A stretch of DNA of 64,000 bases from Pseudorasbora parva (lineage: Eukaryota > Chordata > Actinopteri > Cypriniformes > Gobionidae), in the NCBI RefSeq assembly GCF_024679245.1, contig NC_090179.1:10351327-10415326 (forward strand), read 5' to 3'. The notes beneath the pieces are model-generated. The model did no database searches. It worked only from the letters and a program-made list of their open reading frames with translations, and was not told the origin of the DNA. Position 1 is the first letter of the stretch, and every line of letters starts with the position of its first letter. Shown in pieces: positions 1-14,697 of this stretch. Made by a program: the position numbers and the translations under genes.

Positions 1-189
1 TTGACTGTAAATGGACTTTTCCATCTATTATTTTAGTGTTTAAAATCTTGCTAAATAAAACTTAATGACTTTAATGCCTATGTGCTTAAAAGGCCTTAAA
101 GGCTTGAACCCCGCTAAATGCTGCTTGTTAGGGGTTCAAGCACGAAGTGCTGAAACCCTATTGTAATTGTACTGATTTTTATTATTATT

Positions 190-1917
190 ATTATTCTGCC
201 GTAAAACTCATCGTGCAGACCAAACCGTAAATGCTAGAGACTTCAAACTTTGTCAATAGGTAGTCAAAAAATCGAGGAGAGGTTATCAAATTATGAGCCA
301 GATTGGCCAATAGGTGGCGCTACAGCAACCAAAAACGCGAAATGGCTAATAACTCCTAAACTGTTTGTCCTAAGGGTCAAGTGTCTTATATCATTGGAAA
401 GCTGAGACCATGACGAACAAAACGTATATCTCCGATTTCATTTCCGGTATGCAAATTTTTCCGCCATTTTGAATTTTGTCAAAAACCTACTTTTGCGAAC
501 TAGTCCCTGGTTTTTTGACATATCAGAACCAAACCAGTGCCAAAATGTTCTCTCTAGTCTGAATATCAATAATTATCAAAAAAATGTTGAAATTTTGGCT
601 CATGGACGAAAAGGGGCGTGGAAATGTACATTTAAGGCGGAGCCTATTTTACTAAAGAGGCTATAACTCAAGAAGGAAATGAGATATCTTCACCAAACTT
701 GGTACACATGTGTATGGGCTCATTCTGAGGTCAGGATAAAAAAAATGTGAAGATTGACCACTTGGTGGTGCTATAATGTGGAAAAAACATGAAATTAGCT
801 ATAACCACGCGACCGCTAGTCCGATTGACCTGAAAATTGGTATGCCGTGTCTTGGCCCAAGCTATCATGTATGTGTATGAAGACATTGGTGTATCTCAAA
901 AAACATGGCGGCTATAGACCAATGAATTTTGAGCACCTATTAGACAGGGTTAATGGAGGTTGATCGGAACAAAACTCAGTGGGCATGTTTGACTCATGGT
1001 CCTAGAGGTCTGTAAGAATTTTGAAAGAAATCGGCCACTAGTTGGCGCTAACGAGTTTTATGGCTCTGAAATCACGTGGTGTTGCACATATCCATGAAAT
1101 ATGCATATCATATGATAGATCTCCTCATGATGAACAACTTTGCCGCTAGAACCATTGCTGTCAATCAAATCATTAATAAAATTTTCATAATTATGTTAAA
1201 AACCTACTTTTGCGAACTAGTCCCTGGTTTTTTACCCAATTGGAACCAAACCAGTCTAGGACAATTCTATATACTCTCTAGGTCAATAATTATCAAAAAA
1301 AAGTTGAATCTTTGCATTTGGATGGCTATAACAGGGCCATTTAGAAAAGAGGCGTGGCAAAATACACTCAAAAGCCTATAAATCCTAAGGGGAAACTCAA
1401 AACTTCACGAAAATTGTTGGGTATATGTAGCACAACATGTTGAAGACACATGCAAAGTTTTATGGAGATCGGAGTATAGGTGGCGCTATAAGTGTTAAAA
1501 AGCTTTGAAAACCATGTATTCCCTATGGTGAATTGCCTGTATTGGCTGTAAATGGTTTTCCATCTCTGTAATCAGGTGGGGTTAAAACAGCCACATAATA
1601 TGCATATATTATGATAGATCTTCTCATACTGAACAACTTGGCCTCTATAACCAATACTGTCAATCAAATCTTTATTTAAATATTCACAATTATGTTAAAA
1701 ACCTCGTTTTGCAAACTAGTCCTAGGTTTTTTGCCTGATCGTAACCAAACCACAGCAGTATGATTCTCTGGACTCTCCTGATCAATAGAAATCAAAAACA
1801 TGTTGACCTTTACACTTTGGGGAGCTATAACAGGATCATTTAGAGAATAGGTGTGGTAAAACATGCTCAAAAGCCTATTAATCCTGAACGAAAACTCAAA
1901 ACTTCACAAAAATAAGT

Positions 1918-1981
<64 letters not shown>

Positions 1982-2415
1982 TGTCTGTCTGTCTGTCATG
2001 CAAGCAAACAGCACTTTCAACATGCTACACATGCTAGCAGTGATTAGCTAAGTGTTAAATCAGGCAAAGAACATAGTAAAAACTCTATAAACATTATAGT
2101 AACCATCTGTGACAACTAACAACTGCCTAGCAACACCATAACAACCATCAAGAACAACCTAGCAACAACCTAGCAACATGTTAAAATAGTCATTTTGTCA
2201 TACTATTGATTAATATTGTTCTATAATTCATATTTAGACTTTATAAAGTCACCACTATAATATTTAAAATCACATTTTGTCAGTTTATCACTTCATTTCA
2301 CCTGATATCTCTCAAATTCATTCAGTGCATAAAAATCTTTCATGCAAAAGACGTCAAATGCTTAAAGACCTTAAATGGCTTGAACCCCGCTAAATGCTGC
2401 TCGCAGCTTTAATTA
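190..2415 (+). repeat. Array unit 1, with TG/CTGT microsatellite
   Basis: About 2.2 kb. A head copy lies at 130-175. The subrepeat aaaacctacttttgcgaac or a variant recurs near 480, 1198 and 1693. A (TG)n tract lies at 1918-1980, followed by a short CTGT run to 1996. The segment with the microsatellite and the cctagcaac repeats after it is shared only with unit 7, so those two units are closest in layout. Confidence 0.85.
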
Positions 2416-2430
2416 TTATTATTATTATTA

Positions 2431-4185
2431 TTCTGCCGTAAAACTCATCGTGCAGACCAAACCGTAAGGGCTAGAGACTTGAAACTTGGCCAATAGGTAG
2501 TCCAAAAATCGAGGAAAGGTTATCAAATTATGAGCCAGATTGGCCAATAGGTGGCGCTATAGCAATCAATTGCGCGAAAGGGCTCATAACTCCTAAACCG
2601 TTTGGTCCACACTCAAGTGTCTTATATCATTGGAAAGCTGAGACCATGACGAAAAAAACGTATATCTCCGATTTCATTTCCGTCATGCAAATTTTTCCGC
2701 CATTTTGAATTTTGTCAAAAACCTACTTTTGCAAACTAGTCCCTGGTTTTTTGACATATCGGAACCAAACCAGTGCCAAAATGTTCTGTCTAGTCTGAAT
2801 ATCAATAATTATCAAAAAGAAGTTGCAATTTTGACTCATGGACGAAAAGGGGCGTGGAAATGTACATTTAAGGCGGAGCCTTTTTTTACTAAAGAGGCTA
2901 TAACTCAAGAAGGAAATGAGATATCTTCACCAAACTTGGTAGACATGTGTATGGGCTCATTTTGAGGTAAAGATAAAAAAAATGTGAAGATTGACCACTT
3001 GGTGGCGCTATAATGTGGAAAAAACATGAAAATAGCTATAACCACGCGACCGCTAGTCCGATTGACCTGCAAATTGGTATGCCGTGTCTTGGCCCAAGTT
3101 ACCATGTATGTGTATGAGGACATTGGTGTATCTCAAAAAACATGGCCGCCATAGACCAATGAATTTTGAGCACCTACTAGACAAGGTTAATGGAGGCTGA
3201 TCGGAACGAAACTCAGTGGGCATGTTTGACTCATGGTCCTAGAAGTCTGTAAGAATTTTGAAAGAAATCGGCCACTAGTTGGCGCTAACAAGTTTTATGG
3301 CTCTGAAATCACGTGGTGTTGCACATATCCATGAAATATGCATATCATATGATAGATCTCCTCATGATGAACAACTTTGCCTCTGGAACCATTGCTGTCA
3401 ATCAAATCATTAATTAAATTTTCGTAATTATGTTAAAAACCTACTTTTGCGAACTAGTCCCTGGTTTTTTACCCAATTGGAACCAAACCAGTCTAGGACA
3501 ATTCTATAGACTCTCTAGGTCAATAATTATTGAAAAAAAGTTTAACTTTTGCATTTAGATGGCTATAACAGGGCCATTTAGAAAAGAGGCGTGGCAAAAT
3601 ACACTCAAAAGCCTATAAATCCTAAGGGGAAACTCAAAACTTCACGAAAATTATTGGGTATATGTGGCATAACATGTTGAAGACACGTGCAAAGTTTTAT
3701 GGAGATCGGAGTATAGGGGGCGCTATAAGTGTTAAAAAGCTTGGAAAACCATGTATTCCCTATGGTGAATCTCTGTAATCAGGTGGCGTTAAAACAGCCA
3801 CATAATATGCATATATTATGATAGATCTTCTCATACTGAACAACTTTGCCTCTATAACCAATACTGTCAATCAAATCTTTATTTAAATATTCACAATTAT
3901 GTTAAAAACCTCGTTTTGCAAACTAGTCCTAGGTTTTTTGCCTGATCGGAACCAAACCACAGCAGTATGATTCTCTGCACTCTCCTGATCAATTCATATT
4001 TAGACTTTATAAAGTCATTATTATAATATTTAAAATCACATTTTGTCAGTTTATCACTTCATTTCACCTGATATCTCTCAAATTCATTCAGTGCTTAAAA
4101 GCCTTTCATGCAAAAGGTGTCAAATGCTTAAAGACCTTAAATGGCTTGAACCCCGCTAAATGCTGCTCGCAGCTTTAATTATTAT
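2431..4185 (+). repeat. Array unit 2
   Basis: About 1.75 kb, closely similar to unit 1. It lacks the TG tract: the sequence jumps from the ctcctgatcaatt block to the attcatatttagac tail near 3990. Confidence 0.85.
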
Positions 4186-5413
4186 TAGGGGTTCAAGCAC
4201 GAAGTGCTGAAACCCTATTGTAATTGTACTGATTTTTATTATTATTATTATTATTCTCCGATAAAACGCGTTGTGCAGCCCAAACCGTAAGGGCTAGAGA
4301 CTTGAAAATTTACCCGAAGGTAGTCCAAAAATCGAGGAGAGGTTATCAAAATATGAGCCCAATCGGCCAATAGGTGGCGCTATAGCGCAAAAAAACAAAA
4401 AATTTTACATTTGTGAGCTTTTCTCATAAACCGGTGGTCGTAGACTCAAATGATTTATACTTTTGAAATCCTTGGGCCAAGACGAAAAAACTGTAAGCGG
4501 GAATTTTTTTGTTTCGTCTTAAAATGTCCGCCATTTTGGAGTATGTCTGAAACCTATTTTTGAGAACTAGTCCCTGGTTTTTAGACCGATCGGAACCAAA
4601 CCAGTGTCAAAATGTTCTCTGGTGGCTAATTATCAATAGTTATCGAAAAAAAGTTGAAATTTCGATTCATTTTTGCTAAGTGGCTTCAAAATGGACGTTC
4701 AGGGCGGAGCCTATTTTGCTAAAAAGGCTATAACTCAAGAAGGAAATGAGATATCGTCACCAAACTTGGTACACATGTGTATCGGCTCAATTTGAGGTCA
4801 CGATAAAAAAATTGCGACGATTGGCCACTTGGTGGCGCTATAATGTGAGAAAAACATGAAAAGGGCTATAACCACGCGACCGCTAGTCCGATTGACTTGA
4901 AAATTGGTATGCAGTGTATTGGTCCAAGGCCCCATGTATGTCTATGAGGACATTGGTGTATCTCAAAAAACATGGCCGCCATCAGCCAATGAATTTTGAG
5001 CACCTATTAGATGGGGTTAACAGAGGTCGATCGGAACGAAACTCATTGGACATGTTTGACTCATGGTCCTAGAGGTCTGTAAGAATTTTGAAAGAAATCG
5101 GCCACTAGTTGGCGCTAACCCAAAAGGGAAGCTCAAAAATTCACGAAAATTGTTGGGTATATGTGGCATGACATGCTGATGAAGCATGCAAAGTTTTAAA
5201 GAGATCGGACTATAGGTGGCGCTATAACTGTTAAAAAGCTTTAAAAACCATGCATTTCCTATGGTAAATTGCCTATATTGGCTGTGAATGGACTTTTCCA
5301 TCTATTATTTCAGTGTTTAAAATCTTGCTAAATAAAACTTAATGTCTTTAATGCCTATGTGCTTAAAAGGCCTTAAAGGCTTGAACCCCGCTAAATGCTG
5401 CTTGCAGCTTTAA
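4186..5413 (+). repeat. Array unit 3, variant type
   Basis: A head copy lies at 4188-4238. The core starts with the variant ctccgataaaacgcgttgtg. It is only about 1.2 kb because the middle (the second aaaacctactttt block) is missing. Its tail is cttaaaaggccttaaaggc, the same variant as at 88-108. Confidence 0.85.
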
Positions 5414-5423
5414 TTATTATTAT

Positions 5424-6855
5424 TATTCTCCGATAAAACGCGTTGTGCAGCCCAAACTGTAAGGGCTAGAGACTTGAAAATTTACCCGAAGGTAGTCCAA
5501 AAATCGAGGAGAGGTTATCAAAATATGAGCCCAATCGGCCAATAGGTGGCGCTATAGCGCAAAAAACCAAATTTTTTTACATTTGTGAGCTTTTCTCATA
5601 AACCGGTGGTCGTAGACTCAAATGATTTATACTTTTGAAATCCTTGGGCCAAGACGAAAAAACTGTAAGCGGGAATTTTTTTGTTTCGTCTTAAAATGTC
5701 CGCCATTTTGGAGTATGTCTGAAACCTATTTTTGAGAACTAGTCCCTGGTTTTTAGACCGATCGGAACCAAACCAGTGTCAAAATGTTCTCTGGTGGCTA
5801 ATTATCAATAGTTATCGAAAAAAAGTTGAAATTTCGATTCATTTTTGCTAATTGGCTTCAAAATGGACATTCAGGGCGGAGCCTATTTTGCTAAAAAGGC
5901 TTTAACTCAAGAAGGAAATGAGATATCGTCACCAAACTTGGTACACATGTGTATCAGCTCAATTTGAGGTCACGATAAAAAAATCGCGACGATTGGCCAC
6001 TGGGTGGCGCTATAATGTGAAAAAAACATGAAAATAGCTATAACCACAAGACCGCTAGTCCGATTGACCTGAAAATTGGCATGCAGTGTCTTCGCCCAAG
6101 GTACCATGTATGTCTATGAGGACATTGGCGTATCTCAAAAAACATGGCCGCCATCGGCCAATTACATTTGAGCACCTATTAGATGGGGTTAACGAAGGCC
6201 GATCGGAACGAAACTTGATGGGCATGTTTGACTCATGGTCCTAGAGGTCTGTAAGAATTTTGAAAGAAATCGGCCACTAGTTGGCGCTAATGAGTTTTAT
6301 GGCTCTGTAATCACGTGGTGTTGCACACATCTGCAAAATATGCATATCATTTGATAGAACTCCTCATGCTGAACAACTTTGCCTCTAGAATCATTTCTGT
6401 CAATCAAATTGTTAATTAAATATTCACTATTATGTTAAAAACCTACTTTTGCAAACTAGTCCCTTGTTTTTTGCCCAATCGGAACCAAACCAGTCTAGGA
6501 CAAGTCTCTAGACTCTCTAGATAAATATTCATTGAAAAAAAGTTGAACTTTTGCATTTGGATGGCTATAACAGGGCCATTTATAAAAGAGGTGTGGCAAA
6601 ATACACTCAAAAGCCTATAAATCCTAAGGGAAAACTCAAAACTTCACGAAAATTGTTGGGTACATGTGGCATAACATGCTGATAAAGCATGCAAAGTTTT
6701 AAAGAAATCGGACTATAGGTGGCGCTATAACTGTGAAAAAGCTTTAAAAACCATGCATTTCCTATGGTAAATTGCCTATATTGGCTGTGAATGGACTTTT
6801 CCATCTATTATTTCAGTGTTTAAAATCTTGCTAAATAAAACTTAATGTCTTTAAT
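5424..6855 (+). repeat. Array unit 4, variant type, truncated tail
   Basis: Same variant as unit 3, but with the middle block kept. It ends at gtctttaat, where the tail should continue, and is followed at once by the head array at 6856. Confidence 0.83.
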
Positions 6856-7064
6856 TAGGGGTTCAAGCACGAAGTGCTGAAACCCTATTGTAATTGTACT
6901 GATTTTTATTAGGGGTTCAAGCACGAAGTGCTGAACACCTATTGTATTTGTACTGATTTTTATTATTAGGGGTTCAAGCACGAAGTGCTGAACACCTATT
7001 GTAATTGTACTGATTTTTAGGGGTTCAAGCACGAAGTGCTGAACACCTATTGTAATTGTACTGA

Positions 7065-7070
<6 letters not shown>
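6856..7070 (+). repeat. Four tandem copies of the element head
   Basis: The block aggggttcaagcacgaagtg followed by ctga(a/c)accctattgtaattg and tactgattttt occurs four times in a row, starting near 6856, 6910, 6967 and 7019 (period about 52-57 bp). Small size differences come from ATT or TTATT spacers. It sits at the junction between the truncated unit 4 and unit 5. Confidence 0.9.
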
Positions 7071-7096
<26 letters not shown>

Positions 7097-8857
7097 CTGC
7101 CGTAAAACTCATCGTGCAGACCAAACCGTAAATGCTAGAGACTTCAAACTTTGTCAACAGGTAGTCCAAAAATCGAGGAGAGGTTATCAAATTATGAGCC
7201 AGATTGGCCAATAGGTGGCGCTACAGCAACCAAAAACGCGAAATGGCTCATAACTCCTAAACCGTTGCTCCTAAGGGTCAAGTGTCTTATATCATTGGAA
7301 AGCTGAGACCTTGTCGAACAAAACGTATATCTCCGATTTCATTTCCGGTATGCAAATTTTCCCGCCATTTTGAATTTTGTCAAAAACCTACTTTTGCGAA
7401 CTAGTCCCTGGTTTTTTGACATATCAGAACCAAACCAGTGCCAAAATGTTCTCTCTAGTCTGAATATCCATAATTATCAAAAAAAAGTTGAAATTTTGAC
7501 TCATGAACGAAAAGGGGCGTGGAAATGTACATTTAAGGCGGAGCCTATTTTACTAAAGAGGCTATAACTCCAGCAAGAAATGAGATATCTTCACCAAACT
7601 TGGTACACATGTGTATGGGCTCAGTCTTTGGTCACGATAAAAAAATCGCGACGATTGGCCACTTGGTGGCGCTATAACATGGAAAAAACACAAAATGGGC
7701 TATAACCACGCGACCGCTAGTCCGATTGACTTGAAAATTGGTATGCAGTGTCTTGGCCCAAGGTACCATGTCTGTCTATGAGAACATTGGCGTATCTCAA
7801 AAAACATGGCCGCCATCGGCCAATGAAATTTGAGCACCTATTAGACAGGGTTAACGGAGGTCGATCGGAACGAAACTCAGTAGGCATGTTTGACTCATGG
7901 TCCTAGAGGTCTGTAAGAATTTTGAAAGAAATCGGCCACTAGTTGGCGCTAACGAGTTTTATGGCTCTGCAATCACGTGGTGTTGCACACATCGGCAAAA
8001 TATGCATATCATATGATAGATCTCCTCATGTTGAACAACTTTGCCTCTAGAACTATTTCTGTCAATCAAATCGTTAAATAAATATTTGCAATAATGTTAA
8101 AAACCTACTTTTGCGAACTAGTCCCTGGTTTTTTGCCCAATCAGAACCAAACCAGTCTAGGACAATTCTCTGGACTCTCTAGATCAATAATTATCAAAAA
8201 AAAGTTGATTTCTTGCATTTGGATGGCTATAACAGGGCCATTTAGAAAAGAGGTGTGGCAAAATACACTCAAAAGCCTATAAATCCTAAGGGGAAACTCA
8301 AAACTTCACGAAAATTGTTGGGTATATGTGGCATAACATGTTGAAGACACATGCAAATTTTTATGGAGATCGGAGTATAGGGGGCGCTATAAGTGTTAAA
8401 AAGCTTTGAAAACCATGTATTCCCTATGGTGAATTGCCTGTAAATTGTATTTTCCATCTCTGTAATCAGGTGGGGTTAAAACAGCCACATAATATGCATA
8501 TATTATGATAGATCTTCTCATACTGAACAACTTTGCCTCTTTAACCAATACTGTCAATCAAATCTTTATTTAAATATTCACAATTATGTTAAAAACCTCG
8601 TTTTGCAAACTAGTCCAAGGTTTTTTGCCTGATCGGAACCAAACCACAGCAGTATGATTCTCTGCACTCTCCTGATCAATTCATATTTAGACTTTATAAA
8701 GTCACTATTATAATATTTAAAATCACATTTTGTCAGTTTTTCACTTCATTTCACCTGATATCTCTCAAATTCATTCAGTGCTTAAAAACCTTTCATGCAA
8801 AAGGCGTCAAATGCTTAAAGACCTTAAATTGCTTGAACCCCGCTAAATGCTGCTCGT
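7071..8857 (+). repeat. Array unit 5
   Basis: About 1.78 kb, starting with an ATT tract at 7071-7095. The layout is the same as unit 6: three aaaacct blocks, no TG tract. Confidence 0.85.
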
Positions 8858-10637
8858 TATTATTATTATTGTTATTATTATTATTATTATTATTCTGCCG
8901 TAAAACTCATCGTGCAGACCAAACCGTAAGGGCTAGAGACTTGAAACTTTGTCAATAGGTAGTCCAAAAATCGAGGAAAGGTTATCAAATTATGAGCCAG
9001 ATTGGCCAATAGGTGGCGCTATAGCAATCAATTGCGCAAAAGGGCTCATAACTCCTAAACCGTTTGGTCCACACTCAAGTGTCTTATATCATTGGAAAGC
9101 TGAGACCTTGGCGAACAAAACGTATATCTCCGATTTCATTTCCGTCATGCAAATTTTTCCGCCATTTTGAATTATGTCAAAAACCTACTTTTGCAAACTA
9201 GTCCCTGGTTTTTTGACATATCGGAACCAAACCAGTGCCAAAATGTTCTGTCTAGTCTGAATATCAATAATTATCAAAAAAAAGTTGAAATTTTGAATCA
9301 TGAACGAAAAGGGGCGTGGAAAGTACATTCAAGGCGGAGCCTATTTTACTAAAGAGGCTATAACTCCAGCAAGAAATGAGATATATTCACCAAACTTGGT
9401 ACACATGTTTATGGGCTCAGTCTTTGGTCACGATAAAAAAATCGCGACGATTGGCCACTTGGTGGCGCTATAACATGGAAAAAACACAAAAAGGGCTATA
9501 ACCACGCGACCGCTAGTCCGATTGACTTGAAAATTGTTAAGCAGTGTCTTGGCCCAAGGTACCATGTCTGTCTATGAGAACATTGGCGTATCTTAAAAAA
9601 CATGGCCGCCATCGGCCAATGAAATTTGAGCACCTATTAGACAGGGTTAACGGAGGTCGATCGGAACAAAACTCAGTGGGCATGTTTAACTCATGGTCCT
9701 AGAGGTCTGTAAGAATTTTGAAAGAAATCGGCCACTAGTTGGCGCTAACGAGTTTTATGGCTCTGCAATCACGTGGTGTTGCACACATCGGCAAAATATG
9801 CATATCATATGATAGATCTCCTCATGTTGAACAACTTTGCCTCTAGAACCATTTTTGGCAATTAAATCGTTAGTTAAATATTTGCAATAATGTTAAAAAC
9901 CTACTTTTGCGAACTAGTCCCTGGTTTTTTGCCCAATCAGAACCAAACCAGTCTAGGACAATTCTCTGGACTCTCTAGATCAATAATTATCAAAAAAAAG
10001 TTGATTTTTTGCATTTGGATGGCTATAACAGAGCCATTTAGAAAAGAGGTGTGGCAAAATACACTCAAAAGCCTATAAATCCTAAGGGGAAACTCAAAAC
10101 TTCACGAAAATTGTTGGGTATATGTGGCATAACATGTTGAAGACACATGCAAAGTTTTATGGAGATCGGAGTATAGGGGGCGCTATAAGTGTTAAAAAGC
10201 TTTGAAAACCATGTATTCCCTATGGTGAATCTCTGTAATCAGGTGGGGTTAAAACAGCCACATAATATGCATATATTATGATAGATCTTCTCATACTGAA
10301 CAACTTTGCCTCTATAACCAATACTGTCAATCAAATCTTTATTTAAATATTCACAATTATGTTAAAAACCTCATTTTGCAAACTAGTCCTAGGTTTTTTG
10401 CCTGATCGGAACCAAACCACAGCAGTATGATTCTCTGCACTCTCCTGATCAATTCAAATTTAGACTTTATAAAGTCACTATTACAATATTTAAAATCACA
10501 TTTTGTCAGTTCATCACCATTTCACCTGATATCTCTCAAATTCATTCAGTGCTTAAAAGCCTTTCATGCAAAAGGTGTCAAATGCTTAAAAACCTTAAAT
10601 GGCTTGAACCCCGCTAAATGCTGCTCGCAGCTTTAAT
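8858..10637 (+). repeat. Array unit 6
   Basis: About 1.78 kb, near-identical in layout to unit 5, with an ATT tract at 8858-8894. Confidence 0.85.
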
Positions 10638-12369
10638 TATTATTATTATTCTGCCGTAAAACTCATCGTGCAGACCAAACCGTAAGAGCTAGAGACTTCA
10701 AACTTTGTCAATAGGTAGTCCAAAAATCGAGGAGAGGTTATCAAATTATGAGCCAGATTGGCCAATAGGTGGCGCTACAGCAACCAAAACCGCAAAAGGG
10801 CTCATAACTCCTAAACCGTTTGGTCCACACTCAAGTGTCTTATATCATTGGAAAACTGAGACCTTGTCGAACAAAACCTATATCTCCGATTTCATTTCCG
10901 GTATGCAAATTTTTCCGCCATTTTGAATTTTGTCAAAAACCTACTTTTGCGAACTAGTCCCTGGTTTTTTGACATATCGGAACCAAACTAGTGCCAAAAT
11001 GTTCTGTCTAGTCTGAATATCAATAATTATCAAAAAAAAGTTGAAATTTTGTCTCATGGACGAAAAGGGGCGTGGAAATGTACATTTAAGGCGGAGCCTT
11101 TTTTACTAAAGAGGCTATAACTCAAGAAGGAAATGAGATATCTTCACCAAACTTGGAACACATATGTATGGGCTCATTCTGAGGTCAGCATATAAAAAAT
11201 GTGAAGATTGACCACTTGGTGGCGCTATAATGTGGAAAAAACCTGAAAATAGCTATAACCACGCAACCTCTAGTCCGATTGACCTGAAAATTGGTAAGCA
11301 GTGTCTTGGCCCAAGGTACCATGTATGTGTATGAGGACATTGGTGTATCTCAAAAAACATGGCCGCCATAGACCAATGAATTTTGAGCACCTATTAGACA
11401 AGGTTAATGGAGGCTGATCGGAACGAAACTCAGTGGGCATGTTTGACTCATGGTCTTAGAGGTTTGTAAGAATTTTGAAAGAAATCGGCCACTAGTTGGC
11501 GCTAACAAGTTTTATGGCTCTGAAATCACGTGGTGTTGCACATATCCATGAAATATGAATATCATATCATAGATCTCCTCATGATGAACAACTTTGCCTC
11601 TGGAACCATTGCTGTCAATCAAATCATTAATTAAATTTTCGTAATTATGTTAAAAACCTACTTTTGCGAACTAGTCCCTGGTTTTTTACCCAATTGGAAC
11701 CAAACCAATCTAGGACAATTCTATAGACTCTTCAGGTCAATAATTATTGAAAAAAAGTTTAACTTTTGCATTTAGATGGCTATAACAGGGCCATTTAGAA
11801 AAGAGGCGTGGCAAAATACACTCAAAAGCCTATAAATCCTAAGGGGAAACTCAAAACTTCACGAAAATTATTTGGTATATGTGGCATAACATGTTGAAGA
11901 CACATGCAAAGTTTTATGGAGATCGGAGTATAGGGGGCGCTATAAGTGTTAAAAAGCTTGGAAAACCATGTATTCCCTATGGTGAATTGCCTGTATTGGC
12001 TGTAAATGGTATTTTCCATCTCTGTAATCAGGTGGGGTTAAAACAGCCACATAATATGCATATATTATGATAGATCTTCTCATACTGAACAACTTTGCCT
12101 CTATAACCAATACTGTCAATCAAATCTTTATTTAAATATTCACAATTATGTAAAAAACCTCGTTTTGCAAACTAGTCCTTGGTTTTTTTGCCTGATCGGA
12201 ACCAAACCACAGCAGTATGATTCTCTGGACTCTCCTGATCAATAGTTATCAAAAACATGTTGAACTTTACACTTTGGGTAGCTATAACAGGGTCATTTGG
12301 AGAATAGGTGTGGTAAAACATGCTCAAAAGCCTATTAATACTGAACGAAAACTCAAAACTTCACAAAAA

Positions 12370-12423
<54 letters not shown>

Positions 12424-12876
12424 TCTGTCTGTCTGTTTGTCATGCTAGCAAACAGCACTTCCAACATGCTACACATGCTAGCAGTGATTAGCTAAGTGTT
12501 AATCAGGCAAAGAACATAGTAAGAACTCTATAAACATTATAGTAACCATCTGTGACAACCAACAACTGCCTAGCAACACCATAACAACCATCAAGAACAA
12601 CCTAGCAACCACCTAGCAACATGTTTATCATGTTAGCAAAGTAAAATAGTAATTTTGTCATACTATTGATTAATATTGTTCTATAATTCATATTTAGACT
12701 TTATAAAGTATATTTATAATATTTAAAATCACATTTTGTCAGTTTTTCACTTCATTTCACCTGATATCTCTCAAATTCATTCAGTGCTTAAAAACCTTTC
12801 ATGCAAAAGGCGTTAAATGCTTAAAGACCTTAAATGGCTTGAACCCCGCTAAATGCTGCTCGCAGCTTTAATTATT
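10638..12876 (+). repeat. Array unit 7, with TG microsatellite
   Basis: About 2.24 kb. The TG tract at 12373-12422 is at the same place in the unit as in unit 1 and is followed by the same ctgtctgtct and cctagcaac sequence. Confidence 0.85.
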
Positions 12877-12922
12877 AGGGGTTCAAGCACGAAGTGCTGA
12901 ACACCTATTGTATTTGTGCTGA

Positions 12923-12964
<42 letters not shown>

Positions 12965-14664
12965 TGCCGTAAAACTCATCGTGCAGACCAAACCGTAAAT
13001 GCTAGAGACTTCAAACTTTGTCAATAGGTAGTCCAAAAATCGAGGAGAGGTTATCAAATTATGAGCCAGATTGGCCAATAGGTGGCGCTACAGCAACCAA
13101 AAACGCGAAATGGCTCATAACTCCTAAACCGTTCATCCTAAGGGTCAAGTGTCTTATATCATTGGAAAGCTGAGACCATGACGAACAAAACGTATATCTC
13201 CGATTTCATTTCCGGTATGCAAATTTTTCCGCCATTTTGAATTTTGTCAAAAACCTACTTTTGCGAACTAGTCCCTGGTTTTTTGACATATCAGAACCAA
13301 ACCAGTGCCAAAATGTTCTCTCTAGTCTGAATATCAATAATTATCAAAAAAAGTTGAAATTTTGACTCATGAACGAAAAGGGGCGTGGAAATGTACATTT
13401 AAGGCGGAGCCTATTTTACTAAAGAGGCTATAACTCCAGCAAGAAATGAGATATCTTCACCAAACTTGGTACACATGTGTATGGGCTCAGTCTTTGGTCA
13501 CGATAAAAAAATCGCGACGATTGGCCACTTGGTGGCGCTATAACATGGAAAAAACACAAAAAGGGCTATAACCACGCGACCGCTAGTCCGATTGACTGGA
13601 AAATTGGTATGCAATGTCTTGGCCCAAGGTACCATGTCTGTCTATGAGAACATTGGCGTATCTCAAAAAACATGGCCGCCATCAGCCAATGAAATTTGAG
13701 CACCTATTAGACAGGGTTAACGAAGGTCGATCGGAACAAAACTCAGTGGGCATGTTTAACTCATGGTCCTAGAGGTCTGTAAGAATTTTGAAAGAAATCG
13801 GCCACTAGCTGGCGCTAACGAGTTTTATGGCTCTGCAATCACGTGGCGTTGCACACATCGGCAAAATATGCATATCATATGATAGATCTCCTCATGTTGA
13901 ACAACTTTGCCTCCAGAACCATTGCTGTCAATCAAATCATTAAATAAATATTTGCAATTATGTTAAAAACCTACTTTTGCGAACTAGTCCCTGGTTTTTT
14001 GCCCGACCGGAACCAAACCAGTCTAGGACAATTCTCTGGACTCTCTAGATCAATAATTATCAAAAAAAAGTTGATTTTTTGCATTTGGATGGCTATAACA
14101 GAGCCATTTAGAAAAGAGGCGTGGCAAAATACACTCAAAAGCCTATAAATCCTAAGGGAAAACTCAAAACTTCACGGAAATTGTTGGGTATATGTGGCAT
14201 ACCATGTTGAAGACACATGCAAAGTTTTATGGAGATCGGAGTATAGGGGGCGCTATAAGTGTTAAAAAGCTTTGAAAACCATGTATTCCCTATGGTGAAT
14301 TGCCTGTAAATGGTATTTTCCATCTCTGTAATCAAGTGGGGTTAAAACAGCCACATAATATGCATATATTATGATAGATCTTCTCATACTGAACAACTTT
14401 GCCTCTAAACTAGTCCTAGGTTTTTTGCCTGATCGGAACCAAACCACAGCAGTATGATTCTCTGCACTCTCCTGATCAATTCATATTTAGACTTTATAAA
14501 GTCATTATTATAATATTTAAAATCACATTTTGTCAGTTTATCACTTCATTTCACCTGATATCTCTCAAATTCATTCAGTGCTTAAAAGCCTTCCATGCAA
14601 AAGGTGTCAAATGCTTAAAAACCTTAAATGGCTTGAACCCCGCTAAATGCTGCTCGCAGCTTTA

Positions 14665-14666
<2 letters not shown>
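12877..14666 (+). repeat. Array unit 8
   Basis: A head copy lies at 12877-12927, then an ATT tract and a core from 12961. Relative to unit 5, a short piece is missing near 14405, where gcctct joins aaactagtcc directly. Confidence 0.85.
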
Positions 14667-14697
<31 letters not shown>

